A DNA stretch of 64,000 nucleotides from Anadara kagoshimensis (GCA_021292105.1 CM037874.1:16412615-16476614), one strand, 5' to 3'; shown: positions 34,482 to 45,323, counted from the stretch's first letter. Notes: generated by a model from the letters alone, not told the origin. Translations and numbers: made by a program.

Positions 34482-34760
34482 TTTTATCTAACATTTACAA
34501 TTACGTTATTTAAAAAATAATAAAAACAATACTTAATGTGAAAAAATTACATTTTACCACAGAAAACCACTGAACTATGTTTTGACCGACAAATCCAAGA
34601 CTCTCTGATGACGTAACAATGAGAAAGTGCACGTGCGCTTTACCGCCAATGTTGTATCACCACACTGTGGTGATACAAGATTCTGTATTATACGTGTTCG
34701 ATAAAACTTGTATTTCACCAAATACAGACAGAAAAACTAGTCTAATGTTAGATAAAATTA
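34482..34760 (+). mobile_element. Element bounded by TTTTATCTAACATT inverted repeats
   Basis: Starts TTTTTATCTAACATTTACA near 34481 and ends CTAATGTTAGATAAAA near 34755. Inside are ACCACAGAAAACCACTGAAC, a CRE-like GATGACGTAAC, and the small hairpin GTATCACCACACTGTGGTGATAC. A second copy at 39898-40772 has the same ends and interior but carries two insertions. In both copies it directly follows the hairpin right arm, so the two parts may be one element. Confidence 0.7.
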
Positions 34761-35590
34761 AGTACATGCATATATATATGTGAATGAAAAGTAGTGGTGG
34801 ATGAACATATTGTCGAATAAACTTATATGATTTCCCGGCGCTTGCATGATTGCGTTAGAAAAGCGCCCAAATGTCTCAGTTGTTTCACATTTTCACAACT
34901 CAGAAGCTGCACCAGTTTAAAAGAAGATGGCTTATTCCAATAATATGGCTTAATGAACTTTTGACGTAAGTATAACTTTCTAAATGCATATGTTGTCTTG
35001 CATTGTTTGTTTTATTGAATAAATATAATTTACACTAACTAACATATGCTAGTTTTGATTTCAAAGTATCCAATGTCACATGACATAACATCTTTGCATC
35101 AGTTGCGTCTTTACCTCGGACACAAAGCTTAATGCAGCATTTCTTTTACTTTTCGTCCAAACCATGTACACACGTGTACAGAGATCCAAGTTAAAGTGAT
35201 GATGGTTTCAACTTTTGAATTTATTAGCAATGAACAAAAAATCTGCGAAAAAATGTCATACAATGTTGTTATCACTTTTACAAGTTTATTAAAGACATAA
35301 AAAATTAATCCACAAACAACAATACTTTAATTATTTGCACTATATTTGCAATATTATCCAACCAATATTTTTCTAAAAAATATGGATTCGTTGCGAGGGA
35401 TTGTTAATTAATTGTTTGGTATACTTTTTGCAAATATTAGTTTTAAGTTACCAAAAACTATAACAGTTTGAAAAATAATTGAAGAAAAGTTTCCATGACT
35501 GTTGAAGACAAGAAAACGTATTTGGTAAAATCTAACATAACAAGCAAGTCAAAACGATAAGCCGAAAGTTTAGGGCCAAACAGAGGAGAC
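34761..35590 (+). other. Stretch with no recognised gene or repeat family
   Basis: AT-rich. A 33-codon frame starting at 34872 stops at a GTAAGT; without partners it is not called as an exon. Confidence 0.5.
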
Positions 35591-35765
35591 ACAGTCAAAC
35601 TTGCGTATAAAGATCACCAAGGGAAACATTAAAATTTATGGGCAGGTGATCCTTATTGAGAGGTTCAAATAGCACGAAGAAAGAGCAACTGGGATAAAAC
35701 TTTACTGGCATTTAAAAGCATATAGACCTTTTAATGAGGTGGTCTTTATGGCAGGATCAACTGTA
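35591..35765. mobile_element. Small inverted-repeat element, TACAGTCAAACCTG family
   Basis: ACAGTCAAACTTGCGTATAA and ATCACCAAGGGAAAC at the left; GGTGGTCTTTATGGCAGGAT and CAACTGTA at the right. The interior GGCAGGTGATCCTTATTGAG resembles the copy at 56735-56892. Confidence 0.65.
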
Positions 35766-36279
35766 CTAAAATACATTACAATCAACCATAATATCCCAGC
35801 TATTACATGCATAACAAACAGAACAAAACATATACATTTGTACTTAGCCAATGTAGCCAGGAACACGATAAAAGAAACAAATTTTGAGACTCATGTTGTA
35901 TTGTTCGCTCACTGATAAAACAATGCTTTTCCCAAATGTGTGAGTTAAGGGACCACTGGTTGTTCAATAAGTACGACGTTTAGGTCCTACAAAGGCTCTT
36001 GTAATATATTACCGATTTTATCATTCCCCTTTTCTGGAGGTGTATGATCGGTGGTCTAAATATACAGTATTTTCTCCAAATTTTTAATAAAAGGCTCTAG
36101 GAGGAATTCAACACGCTAAGTTTGCCTAAAGATTAATTTTTAAAGGATGTGTATAAAACAGAAGTGAAAAAAATTAAATGGACCAAAAGACTTGTTTAAC
36201 CAGACAATTTGTCCTGTTGCCTTTTCTTAAGGGAAACACTGAAGACCCTTTCTCTTATGTTAACTAAACCTTAAATCTA

Positions 36280-36350
36280 ACACAGCAATACCAGTCCATG
36301 TCCAAATCACAAATCCTAAGAGCAAAGTAAAATCTTTGAAATCTAGCAAA
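36280..36350 (-). repeat. Dispersed repeat R1, inverted fragment
   Basis: ACCAGTCCATGTCCAAATCA then AAATCTTTGAAATCTAGCAA is the reverse complement of the 3' half of R1. Confidence 0.6.
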
Positions 36351-36351
36351 T

Positions 36352-36476
36352 AAATACATATTATATACACAGTGTGTATGTACAACCCTCAGTATCAGGT
36401 CGAGTCCTTTTTTCGTAGCTTGCGCGACGAGTAGTGATACAGCTACGAAAAAAGGACGAGACCTGATATAGTCTGG
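36352..36476. mobile_element. Second copy of the GTACAACCCT hairpin with lost tip
   Basis: The left arm matches 34310-34377 through TCCTTTTTTCGTAGC. The copy then jumps straight to TTGCGCGACGAGTAGTGATA of the right arm and stops after GACGAGACCTGATA. Confidence 0.85.
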
Positions 36477-36479
36477 TGA

Positions 36480-37275
36480 AAAAAACATGAAATTTTACAA
36501 TAGGGGGACATGAGTGTTCAAAGCTGGCAACATAGCTGTCTTATATCATCATAGGTTAGGGGTCAAGAATCAACCTGTTGCCAAGCTGATCGACCCTTGG
36601 TTTAGTAGATAAAAGGTCAAAGGTCAGATAGTGGTTTTTTCCCTAAAAATTAATCTTTATTAGTTTATAGCTGTCCAAATATATAATTTCTGAGATTTAA
36701 ATAAATCAAATAAATCTGTTCTCATGCAGTCATAGCATTTCATGTATTTTAACATTGACTTGGAAGCTAATTGAGACTGTTTAGGCTAAAATTTAAATAT
36801 TTCAATGTTTTCAAAATTCTGACACAAGCTTCAAGATAGAATAAAATAAAAGTATACATTCAACATCAAAGCATGAACCAAAATGCTAAAATATATTTCT
36901 TTTGTAAATACATGACTGATTAAAACAAATATATTGTTTAAACCCAGCTAATAATTTTAAATTTATTAAAAGTTAAAAATCAAAGTACTGCAAGTACTGT
37001 AATCGGCAAGGCATAGTCACGAGAATTTCTGGAATATATCAGTCACATCTAACGATTTCTTTTCATTCATCAATATCACTATCTGTGGCATTATCATTCA
37101 AAGGGTTCAACCAAGCAACGGTTCAACGGTCCCATTGCAAGTGCATACAACCACCCACTTTAAATTGTATGCCCTACATGTACATCTTGTAGTGCAGCAT
37201 GATTTATATTAATTTTACATTTCAGCAATGCATGACATGATTTTGGTAAAGGTTATTTTCTCATTAAATACCCCT
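36480..37275 (+). other. Stretch with no recognised gene or repeat family
   Basis: AT-rich sequence; nothing beyond short chance frames. Confidence 0.5.
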
Positions 37276-37580
37276 ACTGTAGCTCGATTGGTATAGCGCT
37301 CACTCCCCGTATGTGGTGAGTCCTGGGTTCGAACCCTAGTTGGGTCTGACCAAGACTTGAAATAAGGTAGTGACTGTTCTTTTGCCAAACACTCGGTATT
37401 TAGTAACGAAAGTCACGAGATCCTTTGAGAGAGATCTTAAAATCCGATGCCCCGTGCCAAGGCGGTTAAGGAACTTTTCCTGCACATTTCCCTATGTTCA
37501 CTGAAAAGGTAAAAATTTCTGCCACTGGTGACGTCTTGATATGACTGAAATACGTAAAAGCCCGTAAAACCCCATGCAAT
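37276..37580 (+). mobile_element. tRNA-derived SINE (V-SINE-like), copy 1
   Basis: The tRNA-like head has an A-box-like TAGCTCGATTGGTATAGCGC near 37280 and a perfect B box GGTTCGAACCC at 37326-37336. A shared body (TAGTGACTGTTCTTTTGCCA, CACTCGGTATTTAGTAACGA) and tail (GGTGACGTCTTGATATGACT) follow. Repeated copies with the same body show it is not a functional tRNA gene. Confidence 0.85.
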
Positions 37581-37883
37581 CAAACAATTTATAATTTTCT
37601 CATTAAAACTGTTTTTAAGTCACATTTAGACTCGCACTAACTTAACTGTCTGAGAATAATCGTGAACATCAGGAAAATACTTAACTTAAGTCCAAAAAGT
37701 TAAGTTTTGTTCATGATCCTTTGACCTGTAATTGTCTTAGGAAAGTTAAAGTTCAAAGTAAGATTTAAGCAAAAAAAAAATAATAAGTTTAATATGTGAA
37801 AAAACAACTTTTAAGTATAAAAACTAGTATTGTTCGTGGTCCTGTTGCCAGATGACAAGACAAAATTAGTAACGAAAAGTTTA

Positions 37884-38160
37884 TGGAGGATCACAAAACA
37901 AGGACGTTTTGAAACATAAACACAAAAGCGACATTGGGAATGGATAGGTCACACCATCAAGACACCTGCCAACAACATCACAAAACGAAATGGAACAAAC
38001 AAGAATAAAAGACATCTTGAGACAATTTTCTGGAATTGAAACAGAGGGGGTAAAATTGCGCAGAACAGAGCCAGTTTGAGGGATTTTGTCGATGGACTAA
38101 CCTCCACTGGGAGTGAAAGGCATACAGTACGCAAGTTAGTGAGACTAGCACCATCCGTGT
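37884..38160 (+). mobile_element. Decayed 3' end of a LINE (non-LTR retrotransposon) ORF2
   Basis: The plus strand reads LWRITKQGRFET, a stop, TQKRHWEWIGHTIKTPANNI, then after a diverged KRNGTNKNKRH part and another stop, KIAQNRASLRDFVDGL and TSTGSERH. The WIGHT-(L/I)(R/K)-P--NIT and A-(D/N)R---R-FVDGL-ST-SER signatures are typical of the C-terminal tail of an invertebrate LINE polymerase family. Two stops within 80 codons mark it as dead. Its 3' end abuts the oppositely oriented pseudogene at 38165-39330, suggesting insertion into that sequence. Confidence 0.7.
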
Positions 38161-38164
38161 GATG

Positions 38165-39330
38165 GGAGATCTGGAACAAATTCCAAGTATAACTAAATGC
38201 AGCCAAACAGCAGTTTAATAGTGTGCACGTTGAATATGTAGGTCGGTTGCATATGATGTTGGAAGCAAATTTTCAACTGTACTTTTCCCCTGAGAGGAAC
38301 AGTTTACATCGTAGATGAGAAATCTTCGCTAGGTACATTCAATGAAGGCATCTGCACTCACAAGTTCAGAAAAAATCCCTCTTGCGAGAGTGGGAAGAAG
38401 ACCTGTGTTTTCCCTGGAAACACGGAGTGCTGTATTTAGAATGTCCAGAAAGTTAATTGACAGTCTTGCAGTCTGTAATTGCATGGAATACTGGGAGCTT
38501 ATTCCTCTCCAGAGGTGATAATTTTATGCTATGAACAGGGACGAACTTTAGATGTCCCCGTCTGGAATCATACTTCCTCATTTAAAAGCAACAGAAGAAT
38601 AAGGTCATCAGTATCACGACAGACAACAACTGTTCTTTTATAGCCTTGCATGTAAGCATCAACACCATGGGGAACAATTCTAGTATCGACTTCCTTGTGT
38701 AAAGCTTTAAAAACGGTTACACTCCTTCCTCTTTATGAATTAAACATGCTGTCTGTTGGACCTCCTGATACCCTCAGCTAAGCTAAGAAGTGTCTTATAT
38801 TACTACGAGATCTTATTTGTTTTCTTGGTGACTTATAAAATCTTACCAATTTGATGGCCGAGGGACATTTTAGTTATCAATAATTCTTCTAACAGAACGG
38901 AGACCTGATCCTCTTTTATCTCTAGATGGTTTCACCTTTTATGGATTAGTTGTCATTATTATCTATCATAATGACATCAATTTTCATACATTTATCTTTC
39001 GCGTGGATAAAAACAATTTGTGCGTTTCCTAATTCGCCGAATGTATTGATGTCTTTCCGTTTTCCCAGTACTACAACTAAAGTTTGACCATTAATTGTTT
39101 TGGTAGTATTGTCTCCATGCAAACTTCTTCCTCAGGGATATTTTGAAGATCCGACTCGTCGGCTGCAGATAATAAGGGTCCAGATGTATCAGGTATAGAA
39201 AGCGACACTGGGAATAGTTCGTGATTCAACAGTTCACTAATATTTCCACCAGAAAAAGAGAACACACTTGATAGTATTATACAGATACAGTCATTATAGC
39301 TAATCAAATCTTTCAGTACCACCAGTACTT
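38165..39330 (-). pseudogene. Decayed copy of an invertebrate multi-copy protein family of unknown function
   Basis: On the minus strand, ordered blocks match a large uncharacterised protein family I recognise from many marine invertebrates. They are GGNISELLNHELFPVSLSI (about 39255), KRKDINTFGELGNAQIV (about 39050), SIKGET (about 38935), VRRIIDN and NVPRPSNW (about 38880), LHKEVDTRIV (about 38700), GYKRTVVVCRDTDDLILLLL (about 38640-38585), PVHSIKLSPL (about 38540), FHAITDCKTV (about 38490) and a final LHIQRAHY (about 38225). The order is that of the intact family. Several in-frame stops and at least one frameshift (near 39085) interrupt it, so it is non-functional. Only the first block (39077-39322) is a continuous frame. 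The family's high copy number suggests mobile origin, but that is inference. Confidence 0.7.
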
Positions 39331-39854
39331 TGATTTCTTTTTAAGAAAAAAATGGATACTTATATAAATACGGGCAATAATGATTCAGTAAAATTATTTT
39401 AACAGACTTCTCAAGTTTTGTTAAAGAATTTCAAATGCACCAATATGTTTATACTAGTATTTATTTGCCACAATTAATCATATTTGTAAAGGTCAAATTT
39501 GTGCAAGCGTCTAATCTTATTTTTCATGGAAAACTTTGAAAATAAGTGACTGAATTAGTTGGATATGACTTTCTTTTAATTTGAAGATACCACTTACATA
39601 TTTAGAAGACAAAATGTATAAAGAAAAACTTCTGTAAGCCACCTTGAATTTGTGTATAGGTTAATATTGGCATTTTCACTTTGCACCCATTGACCTTTAG
39701 CTGCCCCCACAATGGCCCCTGGGTGAAATCTTGCTTGGCAACAAGCCGATTCTACCAAAGTAAAGTTCAAAGAAGGTATTGACATAACTTGCCACCTTTG
39801 AACACGTTGTCCTCCCTACATCGAAAAATAAGCGGTTTTTTCAAAATCCTCTAC

Positions 39855-40105
39855 CAGACTAATACGAAGGGCTGTACATACACACTGTGTATATAATATT
39901 TTTATCTAACATTCCCAATTAGGTTATTTAAAATAAAAAAAATACTTTATGTGAAAAAATACATTTTACCACAGAAAACCACTGAACTATGTTATGACAT
40001 TTGTTCTACATTCTCCCTAATGACATCACAATGAGAAAGTACACGTGCACTTTACCGCCAATGTTGTATCACCACACTGTGGTGATACAAGATTTTATTA
40101 TACCT
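39855..40105 (+). mobile_element. Second copy of the TTTTATCTAACATT element, left half, with hairpin right arm
   Basis: AATACGAAGGGCTGTACATA and CACACTGTGTATATAATATT equal the right end of the hairpin at 34450-34481. TTTTATCTAACATTCCCAAT, ACCACAGAAAACCACTGAAC and the GTATCACCACACTGTGGTGATAC hairpin parallel 34482-34685. Confidence 0.75.
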
Positions 40106-40399
40106 CATTAGAAAAATACGATACTATCTGTAATTTGATTGGATCATTGGATCATGTGATCAGGGTGGAGAAAACATCGTGTATCCCTCTGAAAACATCA
40201 TATCCCACCTCTTCGGAACATCATGACGTCACAATGGAGAATCGGTCACGACGTTCTAGCGTTTGCCTCCGATGAGTTCCGATAGGAGGAAAGCAATGAA
40301 TCGGAGAAGAAATTATGTTTTCAGGCTGTCTTTTTTAAAAATATTTTTCTTTCTTTCAGTCTTTCTTATTACAATGGTCATCTTTCGGTATAATAAACA
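40106..40399 (+). other. Insert within the element copy, CRE-like site, no gene
   Basis: A stretch absent from the 34.5-kb copy. It contains GATTGGATCATTGGATCATG, a perfect TGACGTCA (CRE) near 40224, and GCCTCCGATGAGTTCCGATA. Unknown element type. Confidence 0.45.
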
Positions 40400-40540
40400 A
40401 TTTATTGCCTTTGAGTGAGGGAGATATGAACATTTGTTCACCCTTAACAAGTCACATTTCCCTCGGGCTTCGCCCTCGGGAAATATGACTTGTTGCGGGT
40501 AAACAAATGTTCATATCTCCCTCACTCAAAGGCAATAAAT
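40400..40540. mobile_element. Hairpin element, TTTGAGTGAGGGAGATATGAA family
   Basis: ATTTATTGCCTTTGAGTGAG, GGAGATATGAACATTTGTTC, ACCCTTAACAAGTCA is mirrored after a tip CCCTCGGGCTTCGCCCTCGGG near 40460-40480. Arms are about 60 bp with few mismatches. A half copy lies at 43660-43735. Confidence 0.85.
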
Positions 40541-40772
40541 GTATACTGTATCATGCGTGTACGATAAAACTTGTATTTCGTCAAATCAGATAGAAAAACT
40601 AGTCGAATTACATATAGTACCAGTTTCAATTTTACAGCACTAGACGGCCGTTTCGGAATGCAATTCCTCATCAGTAGTGCTTGGACCAAAATTATAAAAC
40701 CAAAATTATCTTGAAGATGTTGAAAAGCTACCCAAAGGACCAAAATATATTCTATATCTAATGTTAGATAAA
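40541..40772 (+). mobile_element. Second copy of the TTTTATCTAACATT element, right end, split by repeat R2
   Basis: GTACGATAAAACTTGTATTT and CAGATAGAAAAACTAGTCGA match 34697-34743. The R2 repeat interrupts at 40613-40740, and the terminal CTAATGTTAGATAAAA follows at about 40758. Confidence 0.7.
40613..40740 (+). repeat. Dispersed repeat R2, inserted copy
   Basis: TTTCAATTTTACAGCACTAG, ACGGCCGTTTCGGAATGCAA and TTCCTCATCAGTAGTG match 23005-23110. It sits inside another element, so it arrived later. Confidence 0.75.
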
Positions 40773-41396
40773 AGGAAATATTATACATGTTCTTCCTCTT
40801 TTGGCTATAAAGACATACAAAAATGCAATATTAAAATTTAATATCTAAAGTACTAATAACTAAATCACATTTATTTTGTTTTACGCCGAAGATGTCCAAC
40901 AGGTACGATCGAAATATTTTGGGTCTTGCTTACTTATCAATTAAGTTCCATGTGTTGCGGCGTGTTCTTGATGGTCTTGTCAATTAGCACAGTTGTATCT
41001 TATTGATTGCGATATCTTTACATTATATGAAACTGTTTTCTACCAAATGTAATTATACGACTATTATCACATTTGCTAAAATGACGTTACTTCTTTCTTG
41101 CTTGTGGCTATATACACGCGTGACGTCATAGAATAGCCGTACCAACGATTGGATATGCATGTCGTACACAACAGTGTTTTAAATTTATTTCAGGATTTAA
41201 AAACCAAATAAGATTTTCCAAAAATGAGAAATATAAATATGACCACTGAACTGTCTAGAAATGGCCTTTATAATTTCAATTGCCGTGCAAAGCAAACTAT
41301 TTATAACATGCTAAACTTCAATGGTTAATTGAACATGGACCAGTCTGTTTGTGTTTGATTATTACCAAGTATTGTGGATTCATGTGTCATATATAT

Positions 41397-41456
41397 TGTC
41401 ACATACCATTTTTTGAATGTATTTTATGATTAAATTAAAAAAAATGGTATATGACA
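41397..41456. mobile_element. Tiny MITE, TGTCATATACC class
   Basis: TGTCACATACCATTTTTTGA at the left and AAAAATGGTATATGACA at the right around ATGTATTTTATGATTAAATT. The outer flanks themselves extend the palindrome (ATTCATGTGTCATAT and ATATGACACATGAAT), suggesting an earlier element at the same point. Confidence 0.85.
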
Positions 41457-41796
41457 CATGAATTATCGTGGTGTTCGTATTTTTGCTGTTTTTGTGGATA
41501 CCGTCACCCAAGAATTTACATGTTAAATATATACTTATACTTAACTTTATCTAAAGTGTCAAAGGCTAATTATAATAAGTACAGCTCTTTCCCTTTTCTT
41601 TGAGTATCCATTTGAAGGCTTGCCATGCGGTGTTATTTTTACGTAGTGTATGTTCTATCCATTTCCATTTCTTGCATTATTGGTGCCTGATGTGTTGTTT
41701 TAGATTTTAAGCATTAAGCATGCAATATGTTTTATTTATTCTTTCAAAAAAGAACATACAACTTGTAACTGAAACACATACATTGCATAGTTAATG

Positions 41797-41862
41797 TGTC
41801 ATACCGGTATACAATTTTTTAAAAATTTAGTCATAAAATATATTTAAAAATGGTATATGACA
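41797..41862. mobile_element. Tiny MITE, TGTCATATACC class, with AATG duplications
   Basis: TGTCATACCGGTATACAATT at the left, AAATGGTATATGACA at the right. AATG flanks both sides (41793-41796 and 41863-41866). Confidence 0.83.
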
Positions 41863-41926
41863 AATGCCACCAAACAACGCGATATTTATACGAAATAAGA
41901 CAAGAAAAAACACGTATTGATAATTT

Positions 41927-42260
41927 GTTGCTGAAAAAGTACAATTATATATTAATGGACAATAGAGAAAACAGCTGAGAGCATAACATAATAAACTAAT
42001 ACCGTGAGACAATATAATAAAAACATCAATGGAAACCAAATGGCAATCCAGTATCAATCGAGATTGATGCTAATTTTTGCAAAGGATATACTATAGTACA
42101 AGGTTGTTGCTGAAAAAGTACAAGTAGTCGACAATAGCGAAAAAGACAAAGAACACAATGTAATAAATTACTGACATATGAAGAGAAGATAATAGAAATC
42201 TCGACGGATACCAGATATATTGACAGAATGGTAGCTGGTGGAGTGGTGCTAGTCTTTGTG
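41927..42260 (+). repeat. Tandem duplication, period about 178 bp
   Basis: TTGTTGCTGAAAAAGTACAA occurs at 41929 and 42107, followed in both by GACAATAG-GAAAA, ACATAATAAA-TA and GATA-CAGTAT words. A looser relative is at about 20816-20990. Confidence 0.75.
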
Positions 42261-42479
42261 AAAGACCATGACGGTTACTTGTATAACTACCTATTTCACA
42301 ACCAGGCGCCCAGAAACGCTATTTTATCAAATTAATTGCAAGTCTAGGCTCATCAAGACCGTCAACACAATATTGTTGTTAAGTATGATGTCTCTGTATC
42401 CAAAATTACCCTTTGTATAGTTCAATGTTCCTTTTATTCTCAGTTTCGATCAAACGCATGGCTAATGTAGATAGCTTAA

Positions 42480-42605
42480 CAGATGCTTACCCCGGAACAC
42501 CCGGCCTCAATACCCTGGTGTAAATCCACGTGTTTAACTTAATTTGCCAGTTACAAAGTTTGTTTTTTTCTATTTTGCTATTAGATCGTGAATTGGTCAT
42601 GTTTT
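42480..42605 (+). repeat. Dispersed repeat R1
   Basis: GATGCTTACCCCGGAACACC, CGGCCTCAATACCCTGGTG, AATTTGCCAGTTACAAAG. Confidence 0.75.
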
Positions 42606-43539
42606 TGATTCTATGTCTAGACTGACCAGTCTAAAGAAGTGGATAAGCAATATGTGGTATAAACTGAATGGCAAAAAATCAGCCCTTGACCTGCACTCGT
42701 CGTGTGTATTATCGTGTTATAACATGACTTCATGGTGTAGGTAAATGATATATACCGCCCATGCTGCAGTAAAAAGAAAAATATATATAGCAACACTATA
42801 GAACAAGAAAACACCCCGACAGTGTTACAATTTATCAATTTAGAAAATATTTTGATATAAAGCATAACTATTAGTCTGCCAGTCTGTTGCAGTATACATG
42901 TTTTATCATGAATATATTTGCATGCTTGTGTTTTAGTTTTTTAAAAACAGGTTCTTTTAATTACATACGATATGTTAAGAAAACTAAACTACACAGATGA
43001 ATCGCGATAAAGCACCCATGAATGTTTAAAGCTCTCAATGCTAATTAACAGCCAACAAAAGATAATTCTTGAGGGCAGCGTTTTGCGTTTGATGTCGACC
43101 TCCTACTGTTATCCTTACTGTACAATTTTATGTCCGCAGTTAACCTCCGTACTCAAGTACTGATGTAAGTAAGCACTTCATTCTGAAGTACAATATCATC
43201 GCTAAGTGTACTTCTATCCAATACAAAAGTACTAACAACATGCTTGCTTTTTACCTTGAGTGGCAAAGGCATGTACGAAATTATGGAATTTCAAAATAAC
43301 AACGTATTACATAGGGTGTGATGAAAGAAAAAAGTGCAGGTTAATGATTGTAATAGCGTGTTTTTCAAAATCAACATGTACAACAGTTGATTATTTCCAA
43401 TTTTACTTTTATGGAACATGGAAACAACCGATTACCGTATGACTTTATAATTTGATTAAGCAACTTGTATTGTGAAGAACAAAGTAACATCGAGACATTA
43501 GGAACATATTAATAACCTACCTATATAAAGATCAAATCA

Positions 43540-43640
43540 GTAAAACACGCCGGTCTATGTCGAAACTTAAGGCCTAAAAGCAAAGCAAAAACCTCAAAAA
43601 CTGACAAATTATGTAAAACACATGGACGTCCACCACCTGT
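43540..43640 (-). repeat. Dispersed repeat R1, inverted fragment
   Basis: CCGGTCTATGTCGAAACTTA, AAGCAAAGCAAAAACCTCAA, AAACTGACAAATTATG, ACACATGGACGTCCACCAC read as the reverse complement of R1. Confidence 0.65.
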
Positions 43641-43659
43641 GTGTGATATGTGACGTGTT

Positions 43660-43735
43660 AAGGGTGAATAAATGTCAATGTCTCCCTCACTCAAAGGCAA
43701 TAAATTGTTTATCATACCTAAATGAAAGATAGACA
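43660..43735 (-). mobile_element. Half copy of the TTTGAGTGAGGGAGATATGAA hairpin element
   Basis: AAGGGTGAATAAATGTCAAT and GTCTCCCTCACTCAAAGGCA match the right arm at 40490-40540, followed by AATTGTTTATCATACC as in the 40385 flank reversed. Confidence 0.7.
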
Positions 43736-43930
43736 CGGTAATACAAAAAAACTTCCAAATGGGAAGTGAGACCGGATGCTTGGCAAGCAGAAGGAAGGGT
43801 AAGCACCTCTTGTTTAGCTGGTTATATCCAGCACGCGGGAATCATTTGAGAATAAAAGAATATGGAACGAAAGTGCCATCGGACCATTGAGAAGTCATTT
43901 GTTAATCTCCCTATGTATAGTTCTTATACT

Positions 43931-44262
43931 TGTATAAGTAGCTCAGTTGATAGAGTGCTCGATCCGTAAGTGGGAGGTCGTAGGTTCGAACCCCGACCGG
44001 GTCTGACCCAAGACTTGAAAGTGGGTAGTGACTGTTCTTTCGCTAAGCACTCGGCATTACGAAATGAAATCAACGGTTCTTTCGGATGGGAACTTAAAAT
44101 GAATGAGGTTCCGTGTCACGGTGGGCTTGGCACGCTAAAGAACCCTGCTGTATAATGCCATCAGCGCAACGCGCAGGCAAAATTTCTGCACCTTCGCCTA
44201 TAGCTGGCGACGTCTCGATATCAGTGAAATATTCTTGACTGGGACGTTAAACACCATTACTC
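43931..44262 (+). mobile_element. tRNA-derived SINE (V-SINE-like), full-length copy 2
   Basis: Head with A-box-like TAGCTCAGTTGATAGAGTGC and perfect B box GGTTCGAACCC at 43983-43993; body AGTGACTGTTCTTTCGCTAA, GCACTCGGCATTACG, GGCTTGGCACGCTAAAG; tail TTCTTGACTGGGACGTTAAA followed by CACCATTACTCAACTAAAC. This is the best-preserved copy. The ACGTTAAAC tail resembles molluscan V-SINEs such as RUDI (family name from memory, not checked). Confidence 0.88.
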
Positions 44263-44499
44263 AACTAAACTCTTATACTATTATTAATCTAGTACATTAT
44301 GCTTGCTTACATGTTGACTTTGCACCTTGAAGGGATACTTTTGTAAACGGCATCATCGATGGCAGTCCTTTTTGCAATGTCAATATACACAACAAAAAAC
44401 TTCCTTCGGGGAATAAACTTGTAAACATCATTAGAATAAGTTGCAGATGATGAAGACTATGAACGGTACAATATTGTTGTTTTTGTTTTACTGAAATTA

Positions 44500-44610
44500 C
44501 CATGGTGGAAGTTCAAGTGTTTAACTTGGCTTGTCAGCTTCAAAGTTTTTACTTCGCTTTGCGGAATTGTGTTTTGTACATATATTGGTATATGTTTTGT
44601 TTTAATTACT
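44500..44610 (+). repeat. Dispersed repeat R1, truncated copy
   Basis: GGTGGAAGTTCAAGTGTTTA, ACTTGGCTTGTCAGCTTCAA and TTTTTACTTCGCTTTGCGG, lacking the GGAGCACC part. Confidence 0.65.
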
Positions 44611-45144
44611 AGTATATATACTTTTTAAAATTACATATAACGGAGTCCCCAGAATCCAGAAACAAATGCAAGGTGCTTTAAACTTGGATGTCCTGTGTTC
44701 AAAAACTCGCCATAACCTGAAAACATGTTAAATTAATATATTATAAATATGAGATAAAATTTACAGATTTTTGTATAGATTACTGATATGTCTGTGGGGT
44801 ATTTTAGTATGAAAAGGTCAATGTGTGTTTGACTTCTATCGGAAAAATCTGTTATACTGCTGACACAATTTTAATTATTTAAAATTTATCAATATATTGG
44901 CAGACACAACTAAAGCAAAATAAATTGTTTAAATGGGTCGACAAAGCTGATGTTTAGATGGATATACAATATTGTGATAGAAACAGCTCGAAAAACTGCA
45001 AACTTGCAATTATAAGAGTCACAAAGCAATAACTGTCTCGACGATGATTACATATTCACAATGGTATATATTGTGTGGACGTTAAATATTTTTATTACCG
45101 TTACCTATATAAACCGTGCATAATGACAATTACTTTATAAATTA
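44611..45144 (+). other. Stretch with no recognised gene or repeat family
   Basis: AT-rich; nothing supportable seen. Confidence 0.5.
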
Positions 45145-45260
45145 CAGGAGGTACTTACTTTTCCGGTGCATCCGGTCTCACTTCCCTAGTGGAAGGTATG
45201 TGTGAATCTGAATTTGTCAGTTTTCAAAATTTTTACTTACTATTGGGATTGTAATCAAAC
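45145..45260 (+). repeat. Dispersed repeat R1
   Basis: CAGGAGGTACTTACTTTTCC, GGTGCATCCGGTCTCACTTC, CCTAGTGGAAGG, AATTTGTCAGTTTTCAAAAT. Confidence 0.75.
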
Positions 45261-45320
45261 TCAATTTAATTAGAAACAATCTCTGAGCTATCAATACAAC
45301 ATACATGTATACCAACTTCT

Positions 45321-45323
45321 TAA

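Noticed and set aside
34872..34971. Possible 5' exon: 33 codons ending at GTAAGT
   Set aside because: A single short frame with a donor-like sequence and no downstream partner is expected by chance.
37276..37350. tRNA gene
   Set aside because: The B box is perfect, but the segment continues into a body and tail shared with other SINE copies and lacks a credible acceptor stem.
38342..38518. Plus-strand 58-codon frame containing GRRPVFSLETRS, first considered a transposase helix-turn-helix piece
   Set aside because: The opposite strand carries the ordered motifs of the pseudogene at 38165-39330, which explains the region better.
43935..44005. tRNA gene
   Set aside because: Same reason: it is the head of the full-length SINE.
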